The translations under genes were made by a program, and so were the position numbers. Under the pieces are notes generated by a model. It saw nothing but the letters and a program-made list of their open reading frames with translations, had not been told where the DNA came from and searched no databases. Below, piece by piece: positions 1 to 6,208 of a stretch of 6,674 nt of DNA (its first letter is position 1; each line of letters begins with the position of its first letter). Source of the stretch: an uncultured bacterium (GTDB lineage Bacteria > Actinomycetota > Actinomycetes > S36-B12); NCBI GenBank assembly GCA_903896585.1, contig CAITYI010000437.1:1-6674 (forward strand). Direction: 5' to 3'.

Positions 1-774
1 CCAAAGGTTTGATGGGTGGATCAAAAGATCGTATCGACCTGGCTCTACCGATGGTGCGGAAACCTTTTCAGCAAGTAAAGAAGGAAGTAATTCGATCTCT
101 GCATCCCAATTCCAGATTGAGTTATCCATCCACTCCCAACCGAAACCTGCAGGTTGTGCGAGAGTGCGCATTGACTCGAAGCCGTGGTCGCCAGTCGAGA
201 TTGCTTCAATCTGAGTCTGCACACGAACTCGTTGTTGAGTAGTACTTGTCCCAGCCGAGTCGGCGTAATGTTTTTGCTCTTTCACATACATGGTGTTCGC
301 GCTGGTGTGGTTTACATCTTTTGATGCGAGCAACTTTGAACTCAAGGACGCAAGACGGTCTTTTTTATCTGAATCTGTGACAGAAAAGGGATCGATGTCA
401 TAGGAAGAAACCCAACTTTTCTTGGCATAAACAGGTTCTGACACTAAAGAAATTTCGTCAGTGGAAAGCGGCTTTGATGTTTTAGCCATGGCAACGGCTG
501 TAGTTGCGAGTCTCTGCGCTGATTCGACACTCACATCAGGGGAAGAGGCAAAGCCCCATGTGCCGTTAACAATTACCCGAACACCAATTCCGAAGTTGGT
601 CTCATCTGTTTGAGTCTCGGGCTTGGCATCTCGCAGGGAGAGCAATCCGGTTCGGGTCCGTTCTATCCGCACATCGGCGTGAGAGGCTCCCGCGCTCGTA
701 GCTGCATTAATTGCCGCATCGGAGATCTTGTCAAGAGGTAATGATAGAAAATCAGGATCAACGGTTTGCGTCAT
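1..774 (-). CDS. tldD: TldD/PmbA family protein, N-terminal part (cut by left edge)
   Basis: The minus strand is open from ATG 774 to the window edge, 258 codons with no stop. The product begins MTQTVDPDFLSLPL and continues with a stretch like the TldD/PmbA N-terminal domain: ADVRIERTRTGLLSLRD at about residues 30-46, then FGIGVRVIVNGTWGFAS, the usual core of this domain. TldD-family proteins (usually about 450-510 residues) act with a TldE/PmbA partner as a metallopeptidase. The HExxxH zinc motif normally follows the YDLLIHPSNLW segment seen at the edge, so it lies outside this window and activity cannot be judged. ATG 774 has AGGG 8 bases upstream and gives the expected N-terminus. An in-frame ATG at 798 would add 8 residues, but its AGAGG lies only 2 bases away. 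The gene is divergent from clpC. A tldE partner may follow downstream, out of view. Confidence 0.85.
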   Translation of the reverse strand, partial: MTQTVDPDFLSLPLDKISDAAINAATSAGASHADVRIERTRTGLLSLRDAKPETQTDETNFGIGVRVIVNGTWGFASSPDVSVESAQRLATTAVAMAKTSKPLSTDEISLVSEPVYAKKSWVSSYDIDPFSVTDSDKKDRLASLSSKLLASKDVNHTSANTMYVKEQKHYADSAGTSTTQQRVRVQTQIEAISTGDHGFESMRTLAQPAGFGWEWMDNSIWNWDAEIELLPSLLAEKVSAPSVEPGRYDLLIHPSNLW

Positions 775-786
775 GTAAGCGACCCT

Positions 787-813
787 AGAGGAACTCATTT
801 CCTCTCGCAGAGG
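787..813 (-). promoter_or_regulatory. Nested, mutually exclusive hairpins in the tldD leader
   Basis: On the plus strand AGAGGAA (787-793) and TTCCTCT (799-805) are perfect inverted repeats around a 5-base loop, and CCTCT (801-805) also pairs with AGAGG (809-813) around CGC. In the tldD transcript the middle AGAGG (805-801) can therefore pair with either an upstream or a downstream CCTCT. The first hairpin places the alternative tldD start (ATG 798) in its loop and a Shine-Dalgarno-like AGAGG in its stem. If translation starts at 774 instead, the hairpin sits just upstream of that site's AGGG. The pairing is seen directly; any role in controlling translation is inferred. Confidence 0.35.
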
Positions 814-1032
814 ATTCCATTAGTAATTCTCACAGAAGCAATAAGCGAATGTCTGGAATTGTTCATTAAGACGGCTTCCTCATGGCAAAGTTTCCAGGTT
901 TCGGCATCACATGTGGTGGCTACATAATTTGTCTGAGTAAGTGTGATGAAAAAGAACGGTCAATCACGTTTTGCGTGGAAATGAGGAGGCATGCCGAGAG
1001 CACTAGATTGCTGGCCCGAGGATCGAAAGATC

Positions 1033-1080
1033 GCCCAGAAGATGGCCTAGAAGATGGCCTAGAAGATGGCCCAGAACTGG
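1033..1080. repeat. 12-bp tandem repeat, four units (last one degenerate)
   Basis: Four consecutive 12-base units can be read: GCCCAGAAGATG (1033-1044), GCCTAGAAGATG (1045-1056), an identical second copy (1057-1068), and GCCCAGAACTGG (1069-1080). Units 2 and 3 are identical, unit 1 differs by one base, and unit 4 diverges over its last four bases. Because the period is a multiple of three, any frame without a stop in the unit stays open, which explains the opposing short reading frames over this stretch. It lies about 140 bases upstream of clpC. Function is unknown; slippage-derived filler is the simplest view. Confidence 0.8.
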
Positions 1081-1109
1081 ACTGCGGCGCCGGCCCGGCC
1101 AAAACCCCG

Positions 1110-1127
1110 ATTTCGCGGTGGGCGTAC
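1110..1127 (+). promoter_or_regulatory. Candidate ClgR operator upstream of clpC
   Basis: TTTCGC (1111-1116), five bases, then GCG (1122-1124) and TAC resembles the actinobacterial ClgR site, described as GTTCGC-N5-GCG in Streptomyces and as a related CGC/GCG dyad in Corynebacterium. Only the first base of the Streptomyces form differs. Against my recollection of the Corynebacterium form, two of the specified inner positions differ. ClgR is a known activator of clpC and clpP genes in these groups. The site centre is about 103 bases before the clpC start, and about 64 bases upstream of a start point set by the weak -10 box CACAAT at 1171-1176. The match is visible; the regulator assignment is inferred. 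Confidence 0.45.
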
Positions 1128-1132
1128 GCCCA
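1119..1132. repeat. Perfect 14-bp palindrome in the clpC promoter region
   Basis: TGGGCGTACGCCCA reads identically on both strands, without a spacer. It overlaps the right half of the candidate ClgR site. It is flanked by a further 6-bp inverted repeat, CCCGAT (1106-1111) and ATCGGG (1149-1154), so the whole block 1106-1154 has nested dyad symmetry. It could be an operator for a dimeric regulator. A cruciform or RNA role is less likely because there is no loop. Confidence 0.6.
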
Positions 1133-1221
1133 ACCCCCCAACTCAGGTATCGGGATGGGGTGACATGGGGCACAATGAGCTTGGGTCGAAATTAAGATCC
1201 GCGGATAAAGGAGTGTGACGC

Positions 1222-3714
1222 ATGTTCGAGAGGTTTACCGACCGAGCCCGCCGAGTCGTGGTGCTCGCCCAAGAAGAAGCCCGCATGCTCAACCACAACT
1301 ACATTGGCACCGAACACATCTTGTTGGGTCTGATCCACGAGGGTGAAGGTGTTGCCGCCAAGGCACTCGAGTCTCTCGGAATTTCCCTAGAGGCCGTGCG
1401 CTCCCAGGTCGAAGAAATAATCGGTCAGGGCCAGCAGGCTCCCAGTGGTCACATTCCATTTACTCCACGCGCCAAGAAAGTACTCGAACTTTCTCTGCGT
1501 GAGGCACTGCAACTCGGACACAATTACATTGGCACCGAGCACATTCTGCTTGGCTTGATCCGCGAGGGCGAAGGTGTTGCCGCGCAGGTGCTGGTCAAAC
1601 TCGGTGCGGATCTCAATCGCGTGCGCCAGCAGGTCATTCAACTTCTCAGTGGATACCAGGGCAAGGAGCCCGCAACTTCTGGTGGTCCCGCTGAAGGCAC
1701 ACCCAGTACTTCTTTGGTGCTTGACCAGTTCGGTCGCAACCTCACCGCTGCGGCGCGTGAAGGCAAGCTCGACCCGGTCATTGGTCGCGCCAAGGAAATC
1801 GAGCGCGTCATGCAGGTTCTTTCGCGCCGTACCAAGAACAACCCGGTTCTCATTGGTGAGCCCGGTGTTGGCAAGACCGCGATCGTGGAAGGTCTGGCCC
1901 AAGACATTGTTGCTGGCGAAGTTCCCGAGACTCTCAAAGACAAGCAGGTGTACACCCTTGACCTGGGTGCCCTCGTTGCCGGTAGTCGTTACCGCGGTGA
2001 CTTTGAAGAGCGTTTGAAGAAGGTTCTCAAGGAGATCCGCACGCGTGGTGACATTGTGCTGTTCATTGACGAAATGCACACGCTCGTAGGTGCGGGTGCT
2101 GCTGAAGGCGCTATTGACGCCGCCAGCATTCTCAAGCCCATGCTTGCTCGCGGTGAACTCCAGACCATTGGTGCCACCACCCATGACGAATACCGCAAGC
2201 ACATTGAAAAAGACGCAGCCTTGGAGCGTCGTTTCGCTCCTGTTCTTGTCGATGCCCCGGATGTTCCCCACACCGTGGAGATCCTCAAGGGTTTGCGCGA
2301 TCGCTACGAATCACATCACCGGGTGTCCATCACCGATGGCGCCTTGGAAGCTGCCGCGCGGCTTTCTGATCGCTATATCTCGGATCGTCAATTACCCGAT
2401 AAGGCAATTGACCTGATCGATGAAGCAGGTTCCCGCTTGCGCATTCGTCGCATGACCGCGCCACCGGATTTGCGTGAGTTTGATACCAAGATCGCGGACG
2501 TTCGCAAGGCAAAGGAATCCGCCATTGACGCCCAAGACTTCGAGAAGGCCGCCAGCCTGCGGGACGATGAAAAGAACCTGTTGGCCGAGCGCGCCGAACG
2601 CGAGCGCGTGTGGAAGGCGGGTGACCTTGACGTTGTCGCAGAAGTAGACGAGAAACTGATCGGTGAAGTCCTCGCCCTCATGACCGGTATCCCCGTGTCT
2701 GATTTGAGTGAAGATGACATTGCCAAGTTGCTGCGCATGGAGGACGAACTGCACCGCCGGGTGATCGGCCAGGAGCAGGCGGTCAAGGCGTTGTCCAAGT
2801 CAATCCGCCGCACCCGCGCAGGTTTGAAAGATCCCAAGCGTCCGAGTGGCTCATTCATTTTCGCCGGTCCCTCTGGTGTCGGTAAAACCGAACTCTCCAA
2901 GACTCTCGCGGAGTTCCTCTTCGGCTCTGAAGATGCCCTCATTTCTCTGGACATGTCCGAATACAGTGAGCGCCACACCGCTTCACGGCTCTTTGGTTCG
3001 CCTCCGGGTTATGTGGGGTATGAAGACGGCGGCCAACTGACCGAGAAAGTTCGACGCAAGCCGTTCAGTGTTGTTCTCTTCGACGAAGTCGAGAAGGCGC
3101 ACCCAGATATCTTTAATGCCCTTTTGCAGGTTCTGGAAGAAGGCCGGTTGACCGACTCCCAGGGTCGCGTGGTCGACTTCAAGAACACCGTGATCATCAT
3201 GACCACCAACCTCGGCAGCCGCGATGTCTCCAAGGGCCTCAACCTTGGTTTCGCCCCGGACGGCAACGAAAGCAATGCGTATGAGCAGATGAAGGGCAAG
3301 GTGCAACAAGAACTCAAGCAGCACTTCCGTCCTGAATTCCTCAACCGGATTGACGATGTCATTGTCTTCCACCAGCTCAGCCAAGACGAGATCGTTGAGA
3401 TTGTCGATCTCATGATCGCTGGTTTGGAAAAGCGCCTGCAGGAAATGGACATGGCGATCGAGTTGACCACCGCGGCCAAGGCCTTGCTCGCCGAGCGTGG
3501 TTACGACTCAACTTTGGGTGCCCGTCCATTGCGCCGCACCATTCAGCGCGATCTCGAGGATCCACTCTCAGAGAAGTTGCTCTTCGGTGATCTCAAGCCG
3601 GGAAGCATTGTTGTTGTGGACGTTGAAGGCGAGGGTGACTCCCGCGAGTTCAACTTCACCGCAACACCCCACGAACCACTTCCCGATTCCCCGCCGGTGG
3701 AAGCAGCAGGTTAA
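1222..3714 (+). CDS. clpC: ClpC, ATP-dependent unfoldase subunit of the ClpCP protease
   Basis: ClpC is a hexameric cytosolic AAA+ chaperone that unfolds proteins and threads them into ClpP. This 830-residue product has the full family layout. Two Clp_N repeats (about 3-147) each contain HNYIGTEHILLGLI, 75 residues apart. The D1 ATPase has Walker A GEPGVGKT (212-219), pore loop Tyr257, Walker B Asp283-Glu284 and arginines 336/337. The middle coiled coil (about 405-480) holds a UVR-like segment near 430-465. The D2 ATPase has Walker A GPSGVGKT (549-556), pore loop GYVG (Tyr597), Walker B Asp621-Glu622 and Arg709 in FLNRID. The ClpP-docking tripeptide LGF is at 675-677, so this is a ClpP partner rather than a ClpB-type disaggregase. 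Mycobacterial ClpC1 is similar in length, about 848 residues. AAAGGAG (1207-1213) lies 8 bases before ATG 1222 and fixes the start. All catalytic motifs are intact. A ClgR-like site lies upstream, and a membrane-protein gene follows after 35 bases. Confidence 0.98.
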   Translation: MFERFTDRARRVVVLAQEEARMLNHNYIGTEHILLGLIHEGEGVAAKALESLGISLEAVRSQVEEIIGQGQQAPSGHIPFTPRAKKVLELSLREALQLGHNYIGTEHILLGLIREGEGVAAQVLVKLGADLNRVRQQVIQLLSGYQGKEPATSGGPAEGTPSTSLVLDQFGRNLTAAAREGKLDPVIGRAKEIERVMQVLSRRTKNNPVLIGEPGVGKTAIVEGLAQDIVAGEVPETLKDKQVYTLDLGALVAGSRYRGDFEERLKKVLKEIRTRGDIVLFIDEMHTLVGAGAAEGAIDAASILKPMLARGELQTIGATTHDEYRKHIEKDAALERRFAPVLVDAPDVPHTVEILKGLRDRYESHHRVSITDGALEAAARLSDRYISDRQLPDKAIDLIDEAGSRLRIRRMTAPPDLREFDTKIADVRKAKESAIDAQDFEKAASLRDDEKNLLAERAERERVWKAGDLDVVAEVDEKLIGEVLALMTGIPVSDLSEDDIAKLLRMEDELHRRVIGQEQAVKALSKSIRRTRAGLKDPKRPSGSFIFAGPSGVGKTELSKTLAEFLFGSEDALISLDMSEYSERHTASRLFGSPPGYVGYEDGGQLTEKVRRKPFSVVLFDEVEKAHPDIFNALLQVLEEGRLTDSQGRVVDFKNTVIIMTTNLGSRDVSKGLNLGFAPDGNESNAYEQMKGKVQQELKQHFRPEFLNRIDDVIVFHQLSQDEIVEIVDLMIAGLEKRLQEMDMAIELTTAAKALLAERGYDSTLGARPLRRTIQRDLEDPLSEKLLFGDLKPGSIVVVDVEGEGDSREFNFTATPHEPLPDSPPVEAAG

Positions 3715-3749
3715 GGGCTAACCTTCCTTCATGATCAGGGACGGTGCTC

Positions 3750-4211
3750 ATGGCTAAAGGTCCGCTGATCCCTGGCATGAATGAATTCGACCGCCCCAAA
3801 AAGGGCTTGCCCCGCTGGGTCGGTCTTTTCATTGCCCTCTCGGTGATTTCCTTCGGCCTACTTACTCTTTGGGGTTTTGTAGCCGGCAGTGGACCGTTCT
3901 CCCAACTTGGCCAAGTGGAGCAACAAATCCAACCGATTGGCTTTCGGCCAACGGTGGAATCGGAAGTCATTCAAATTCAAGTCCAACTTCCCAAAGAAGG
4001 TGCGTGCGCCACCAACACATTCGACATTTCTGCCACGGAAACCCCCGAGACAGTCAGTGTCACGGTTGATCTCATCAACCCACGCGATAACAGTTGCCCA
4101 GGTGATCAACTCACCGATGAACTCTGGCTCGACCTCACCCTGAATGAACCGCTGAACAATCGAATTCTCACCCGTAGCATTGACGGTCAAGAGTTACCGC
4201 AAATTCGTTAG
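3750..4211 (+). CDS. Small single-pass membrane protein of unknown function, downstream of clpC
   Basis: This 153-residue product is not one I recognise. A short N-terminal segment rich in Pro, Lys and Arg (residues 1-22) precedes one hydrophobic helix at about 23-46 (WVGLFIALSVISFGLLTLWG). A polar, probably beta-rich domain of about 105 residues follows. Basic residues before the helix predict the C-terminal domain outside the membrane. That domain has just two cysteines, Cys86 and Cys116, which could form a disulfide outside the cytoplasm. ATG 3750 is preferred because AGGGA (3737-3741) lies 8 bases upstream; GTG 3744 is in frame but only 2 bases from it. The 35-base gap after clpC, with no terminator visible, suggests co-transcription. 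It could be an envelope protein simply carried on the clpC transcript, or one tied to ClpC function; the sequence does not decide. Confidence 0.75.
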   Translation: MAKGPLIPGMNEFDRPKKGLPRWVGLFIALSVISFGLLTLWGFVAGSGPFSQLGQVEQQIQPIGFRPTVESEVIQIQVQLPKEGACATNTFDISATETPETVSVTVDLINPRDNSCPGDQLTDELWLDLTLNEPLNNRILTRSIDGQELPQIR

Positions 4212-4264
4212 TCAGATTCTTTATCAACTTGCCCAGTCATTGGCTTGCGACTTGCATTTATTGC

Positions 4265-4789
4265 TTACGCGGTTCCGCGCTGAATCTCACCTGGAATTTC
4301 TTTTTCGCCCACCACAATGACGATGCCCGCTGGTACCCGCGAAGTAGCAACGAATTCATAAATCCCAGCTTCTGCAGGTGCCCGGTAGCGGGCGAGATAG
4401 ATAAAGTTGGTGTTGAGGGACGAATAGTAAAAATCGGTGCGCTCGTTGAATTTGATTGCCATCTTTTTTCCAGAAGGCGAGGTGACCACCAAGCGTGGTA
4501 GTTGCATGTTCTTGAGCGCGTTCTCCGGCTTTTTATCAACAATCAAATACTCCACCACTAGTTCCTCGCCCTTTTTCAGCGCTGCGCGGAAAGCCTTCTT
4601 TTGTCCTGATTTAGTGAAGGACGCTCGGATCGCAAATGAGATCGTGCCATCGACCAACAAAGGACCGGCTTTTGGAGTTGTGTCACTGTCGAGCAGATTC
4701 ACCGGCGTGTGAGCCGATGCCGGTGTGGTGAGAAGCGGTGCGAACATGGAAACCGCGACAAGTAATGCAATGGAAAGTGTTTTCTTCAT
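4265..4789 (-). CDS. Secreted protein of unknown function with Sec signal peptide
   Basis: The 174-residue product starts MKKTLSIALLVAVSMF, a classic Sec signal peptide: two lysines, a hydrophobic core at about 5-20, and an ASA site (24-26) predicting cleavage before His27. No lipobox cysteine is present, and the mature part has no cysteine at all. The mature chain (about 148 residues) mixes Lys-rich segments with hydrophobic strands such as ELVVEYLIVD and GIVIVVGEKE, suggesting a compact beta-sandwich-like domain. There is no second membrane segment or C-terminal anchor, so it is probably released or loosely held at the cell surface. GAGGGA (4800-4795) sits 5 bases before ATG 4789. The gene converges on the clpC-linked membrane protein and is divergent from lldD. 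I do not recognise the family. A metal-binding role based on the N-terminal His is speculative, because no other His is present. Confidence 0.75.
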   Translation of the reverse strand: MKKTLSIALLVAVSMFAPLLTTPASAHTPVNLLDSDTTPKAGPLLVDGTISFAIRASFTKSGQKKAFRAALKKGEELVVEYLIVDKKPENALKNMQLPRLVVTSPSGKKMAIKFNERTDFYYSSLNTNFIYLARYRAPAEAGIYEFVATSRVPAGIVIVVGEKEIPGEIQRGTA

Positions 4790-4843
4790 TGGCTTCCCTC
4801 ACGTTGCTCTGGCAATATGGTCTGATAGTGATTTCCCGTGCCA

Positions 4844-4866
4844 CCTAGATTAACCGCTACTCTAGG
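4844..4866. promoter_or_regulatory. Inverted repeat CCTAGA-N11-TCTAGG, candidate operator
   Basis: CCTAGA (4844-4849) and TCTAGG (4861-4866) are perfect inverted repeats with an 11-base spacer, so equivalent positions in the two half-sites average 17 bases apart. The dyad lies between the divergent start codons, 55 bases from the secreted-protein start and about 96 from the lldD start. This geometry would suit a dimeric repressor or activator serving either gene. It is not a terminator: no U-tract follows and no gene ends nearby. The regulator cannot be named. Confidence 0.4.
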
Positions 4867-4901
4867 GGCAGATTGATAATTGACGTTACCCCCATACAGG
4901 A

Positions 4902-4936
4902 ATACCCGACACCGGATAATCAGTTTGTGCGGGTAT
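4902..4936. promoter_or_regulatory. Inverted repeat ATACCCG-N21-CGGGTAT around a possible lldD -10 box
   Basis: ATACCCG (4902-4908) and CGGGTAT (4930-4936) are perfect 7-bp inverted repeats separated by 21 bases. Between them, GATAAT (4915-4920) matches 5 of 6 bases of the -10 consensus and would put a transcription start near 4927, about 35 bases before the lldD start. No good -35 box lies at the right distance. Two half-sites bracketing a -10 element would fit a repressor blocking polymerase. The arms could also form a hairpin, but most of one lies upstream of the expected start point. The repeat is seen directly; its function is inferred. Confidence 0.4.
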
Positions 4937-4961
4937 AGACCCCGAAGAAGTGGAGCATCAC

Positions 4962-6179
4962 GTGAAGCAACGGCGATTGCCAAGGCCTTCGGAGATTCTG
5001 CCTCTTATTGGTACCCCGGATCGAAGCAAGTCCAGGCTGCAGCGTCGGTTGGAGCGTTGCGCCAGCGTGGGCGATATTCGCGAGTTGGCCAGACGCTCCA
5101 CCCCAAAATCGGTGTTCGACTACACCGATGGCGGCTCAATGTCGGAAACGAGTTTGGATCGCAGCCGCGATGCGTACCGGAGAGTCGAGTTCACGCCTCG
5201 GGTCATGCGCGATGTTTCGCAAGTGGATATGTCCACCAACTTTTTGGGTAAGCCCAATGCCTTGCCTTTCGCATTTGCGCCCACCGGGTTCACCCGCATG
5301 ATGCATCACGTGGGCGAACCTGCGGTCGCGCAGGTAGCGGCAGGGGCTGGAATTGCTTATGCACTTTCTACGCTCGGCACCACGAGCATTGAAGGTTTAG
5401 CTGCGGCCGTGCCACATGGGCGTCGCTGGTTCCAGCTTTATGTCTCACGTGATCGAACTCAGGCTGAGGACTTAATGCGCCGAGCGCGCGACAATGGCTA
5501 TGACTCGTTGATTCTCACGGTGGATACGGCTGTTGGTGGAATACGGTGGCGAGAGGTACGCAATGGATTGACCATTCCTCCACAACTCAGTCTGGGCACG
5601 ATTCTTGACATGTCGCGTCACCCAAAGTGGTGGGCAAATGTACTCACCACCGAGCCACTCACTTTCGCTTCACTGTCAACTTCGGGAGGCACCGTGGGGG
5701 ACTTGTTGACTCGCGTTTTTGATCCGGGTGTAACCATCGCGGATATCGCGTGGATCAATGACAACTGGGATGGCGCGGTGATTGTTAAGGGAGTGCAGTC
5801 AGTAGAAGATGCCGTAATTTTGTCTGAACTTGGGGTGGACGCGATCGTCCTGAGTAACCACGGGGGACGCCAGATTGAAAAAGGCAATGTCCCCCTCGAG
5901 TTACTTCCACGTGTCGTAGAAGAAGTCGGTGACCGCACGGAAGTTTATGTAGACGGTGGAATCATGAGCGGAGCAGATATTGTCGCCGCCCTCGCATTTG
6001 GTGCCACCGGAACGCTGATTGGCCGCGCATATTTATATGGGCTGATGGCGGGCGGAATCGATGGAGTTCAACGCGTTGCGGACATATTGACCAAAGAAAT
6101 CAAAGTAACCATGCAACTTCTCGGTGTCACCAGTATTGATCAACTTGATGCGTCCATGGTGCGCCTGCGCCCGTACTGA
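4962..6179 (+). CDS. lldD: FMN-dependent L-lactate dehydrogenase (LldD2-type alpha-hydroxy-acid dehydrogenase)
   Basis: The enzyme would oxidise L-lactate to pyruvate using FMN, passing electrons to the respiratory chain at the membrane. The 405-residue product covers the whole alpha-hydroxy-acid dehydrogenase barrel. Residues matching glycolate oxidase Tyr24, Tyr129, Thr155, Asp157, Arg164, Lys230, His254 and Arg257 are Tyr54, Tyr160, Thr186, Asp188, Arg195, Lys276, His300 (in LSNHGGRQ) and Arg303. The FMN-phosphate loop reads VDGGIMSGADI, with Met335 where glycolate oxidase has Arg289; mycobacterial LldD2 appears to share this. GTG 4962 is preferred: GGAG (4952-4955) lies 6 bases upstream, and VKQRRLPRP matches where relatives start. 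GTG 4950 would add four residues and has only a weak GAAGAA upstream. Another short 2-hydroxy acid is possible as substrate, but lactate is favoured by the subgroup and the neighbouring lactaldehyde-type enzyme. Confidence 0.9.
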   Translation: MKQRRLPRPSEILPLIGTPDRSKSRLQRRLERCASVGDIRELARRSTPKSVFDYTDGGSMSETSLDRSRDAYRRVEFTPRVMRDVSQVDMSTNFLGKPNALPFAFAPTGFTRMMHHVGEPAVAQVAAGAGIAYALSTLGTTSIEGLAAAVPHGRRWFQLYVSRDRTQAEDLMRRARDNGYDSLILTVDTAVGGIRWREVRNGLTIPPQLSLGTILDMSRHPKWWANVLTTEPLTFASLSTSGGTVGDLLTRVFDPGVTIADIAWINDNWDGAVIVKGVQSVEDAVILSELGVDAIVLSNHGGRQIEKGNVPLELLPRVVEEVGDRTEVYVDGGIMSGADIVAALAFGATGTLIGRAYLYGLMAGGIDGVQRVADILTKEIKVTMQLLGVTSIDQLDASMVRLRPY

Positions 6180-6208
6180 TCCGCGTTTTGGTTCCGGCCT
6201 TGTTTGAT

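Larger units (their letters stand above)
775..1221. other. Divergent intergenic region, no supported gene
   Basis: This 447-base gap separates the tldD and clpC starts. I see no tRNA, riboswitch or convincing small gene. A 93-codon reading frame (882-1163, plus) and a 73-codon one (920-1141, minus) cross it, but neither has a ribosome binding site, both run through the tandem repeat and the clpC control region, and neither resembles a known protein. The tldD-proximal end carries nested hairpins. The clpC-proximal end is more GC-rich and holds repeats and palindromes. Promoters for both genes must lie here. For clpC, weak -10 candidates are CACAAT (1171-1176) and TAAGAT (1193-1198), each matching 4 of 6 consensus bases and lacking a clear -35 box. 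Confidence 0.6.

Noticed and set aside
9..242. 77-codon plus-strand frame at the left edge
   Set aside because: It is antisense to the recognisable TldD coding sequence.
1021..1032. GATC-GAAA-GATC mini hairpin with a GNRA-type loop
   Set aside because: The stem is only four base pairs and cannot be extended, so it is likely chance.
920..1141. 73-codon minus-strand frame with a Ser/Pro/Arg-rich repeat
   Set aside because: It is the opposite-strand reading of the same repeat, with no start signals and no recognisable family.
882..1163. 93-codon plus-strand frame, MAKFPGFGITCGG..., upstream of clpC
   Set aside because: It has no ribosome binding site, runs through the 12-bp repeat, the ClgR-like site and the palindrome, and has an unnatural composition with PEDGLEDGLEDGPEL from the repeat.
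1141..1200. Possible HspR (HAIR, CTTGAGT-N7-ACTCAAG) site from ACTCAGG at 1141 and CTTGGGT at 1180
   Set aside because: The half-sites are imperfect and neither has a partner at the required spacing and orientation.
1387..2271. 294-codon minus-strand frame inside clpC
   Set aside because: It lies wholly antisense to conserved ClpC coding sequence containing the D1 ATPase motifs, and its product resembles nothing known. It is a codon-bias shadow.
4212..4264. Possible bidirectional terminator between the convergent genes
   Set aside because: The only clean hairpin, CGCGG-TT-CCGCG at 4268-4279, lies inside the end of the secreted-protein gene and has no following U-tract. Short ACTTGC-like repeats here are direct, not inverted.
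6180..6208. Possible terminator between lldD and the convergent dehydrogenase gene
   Set aside because: The 29-base gap contains no convincing stem-loop with a U-tract.
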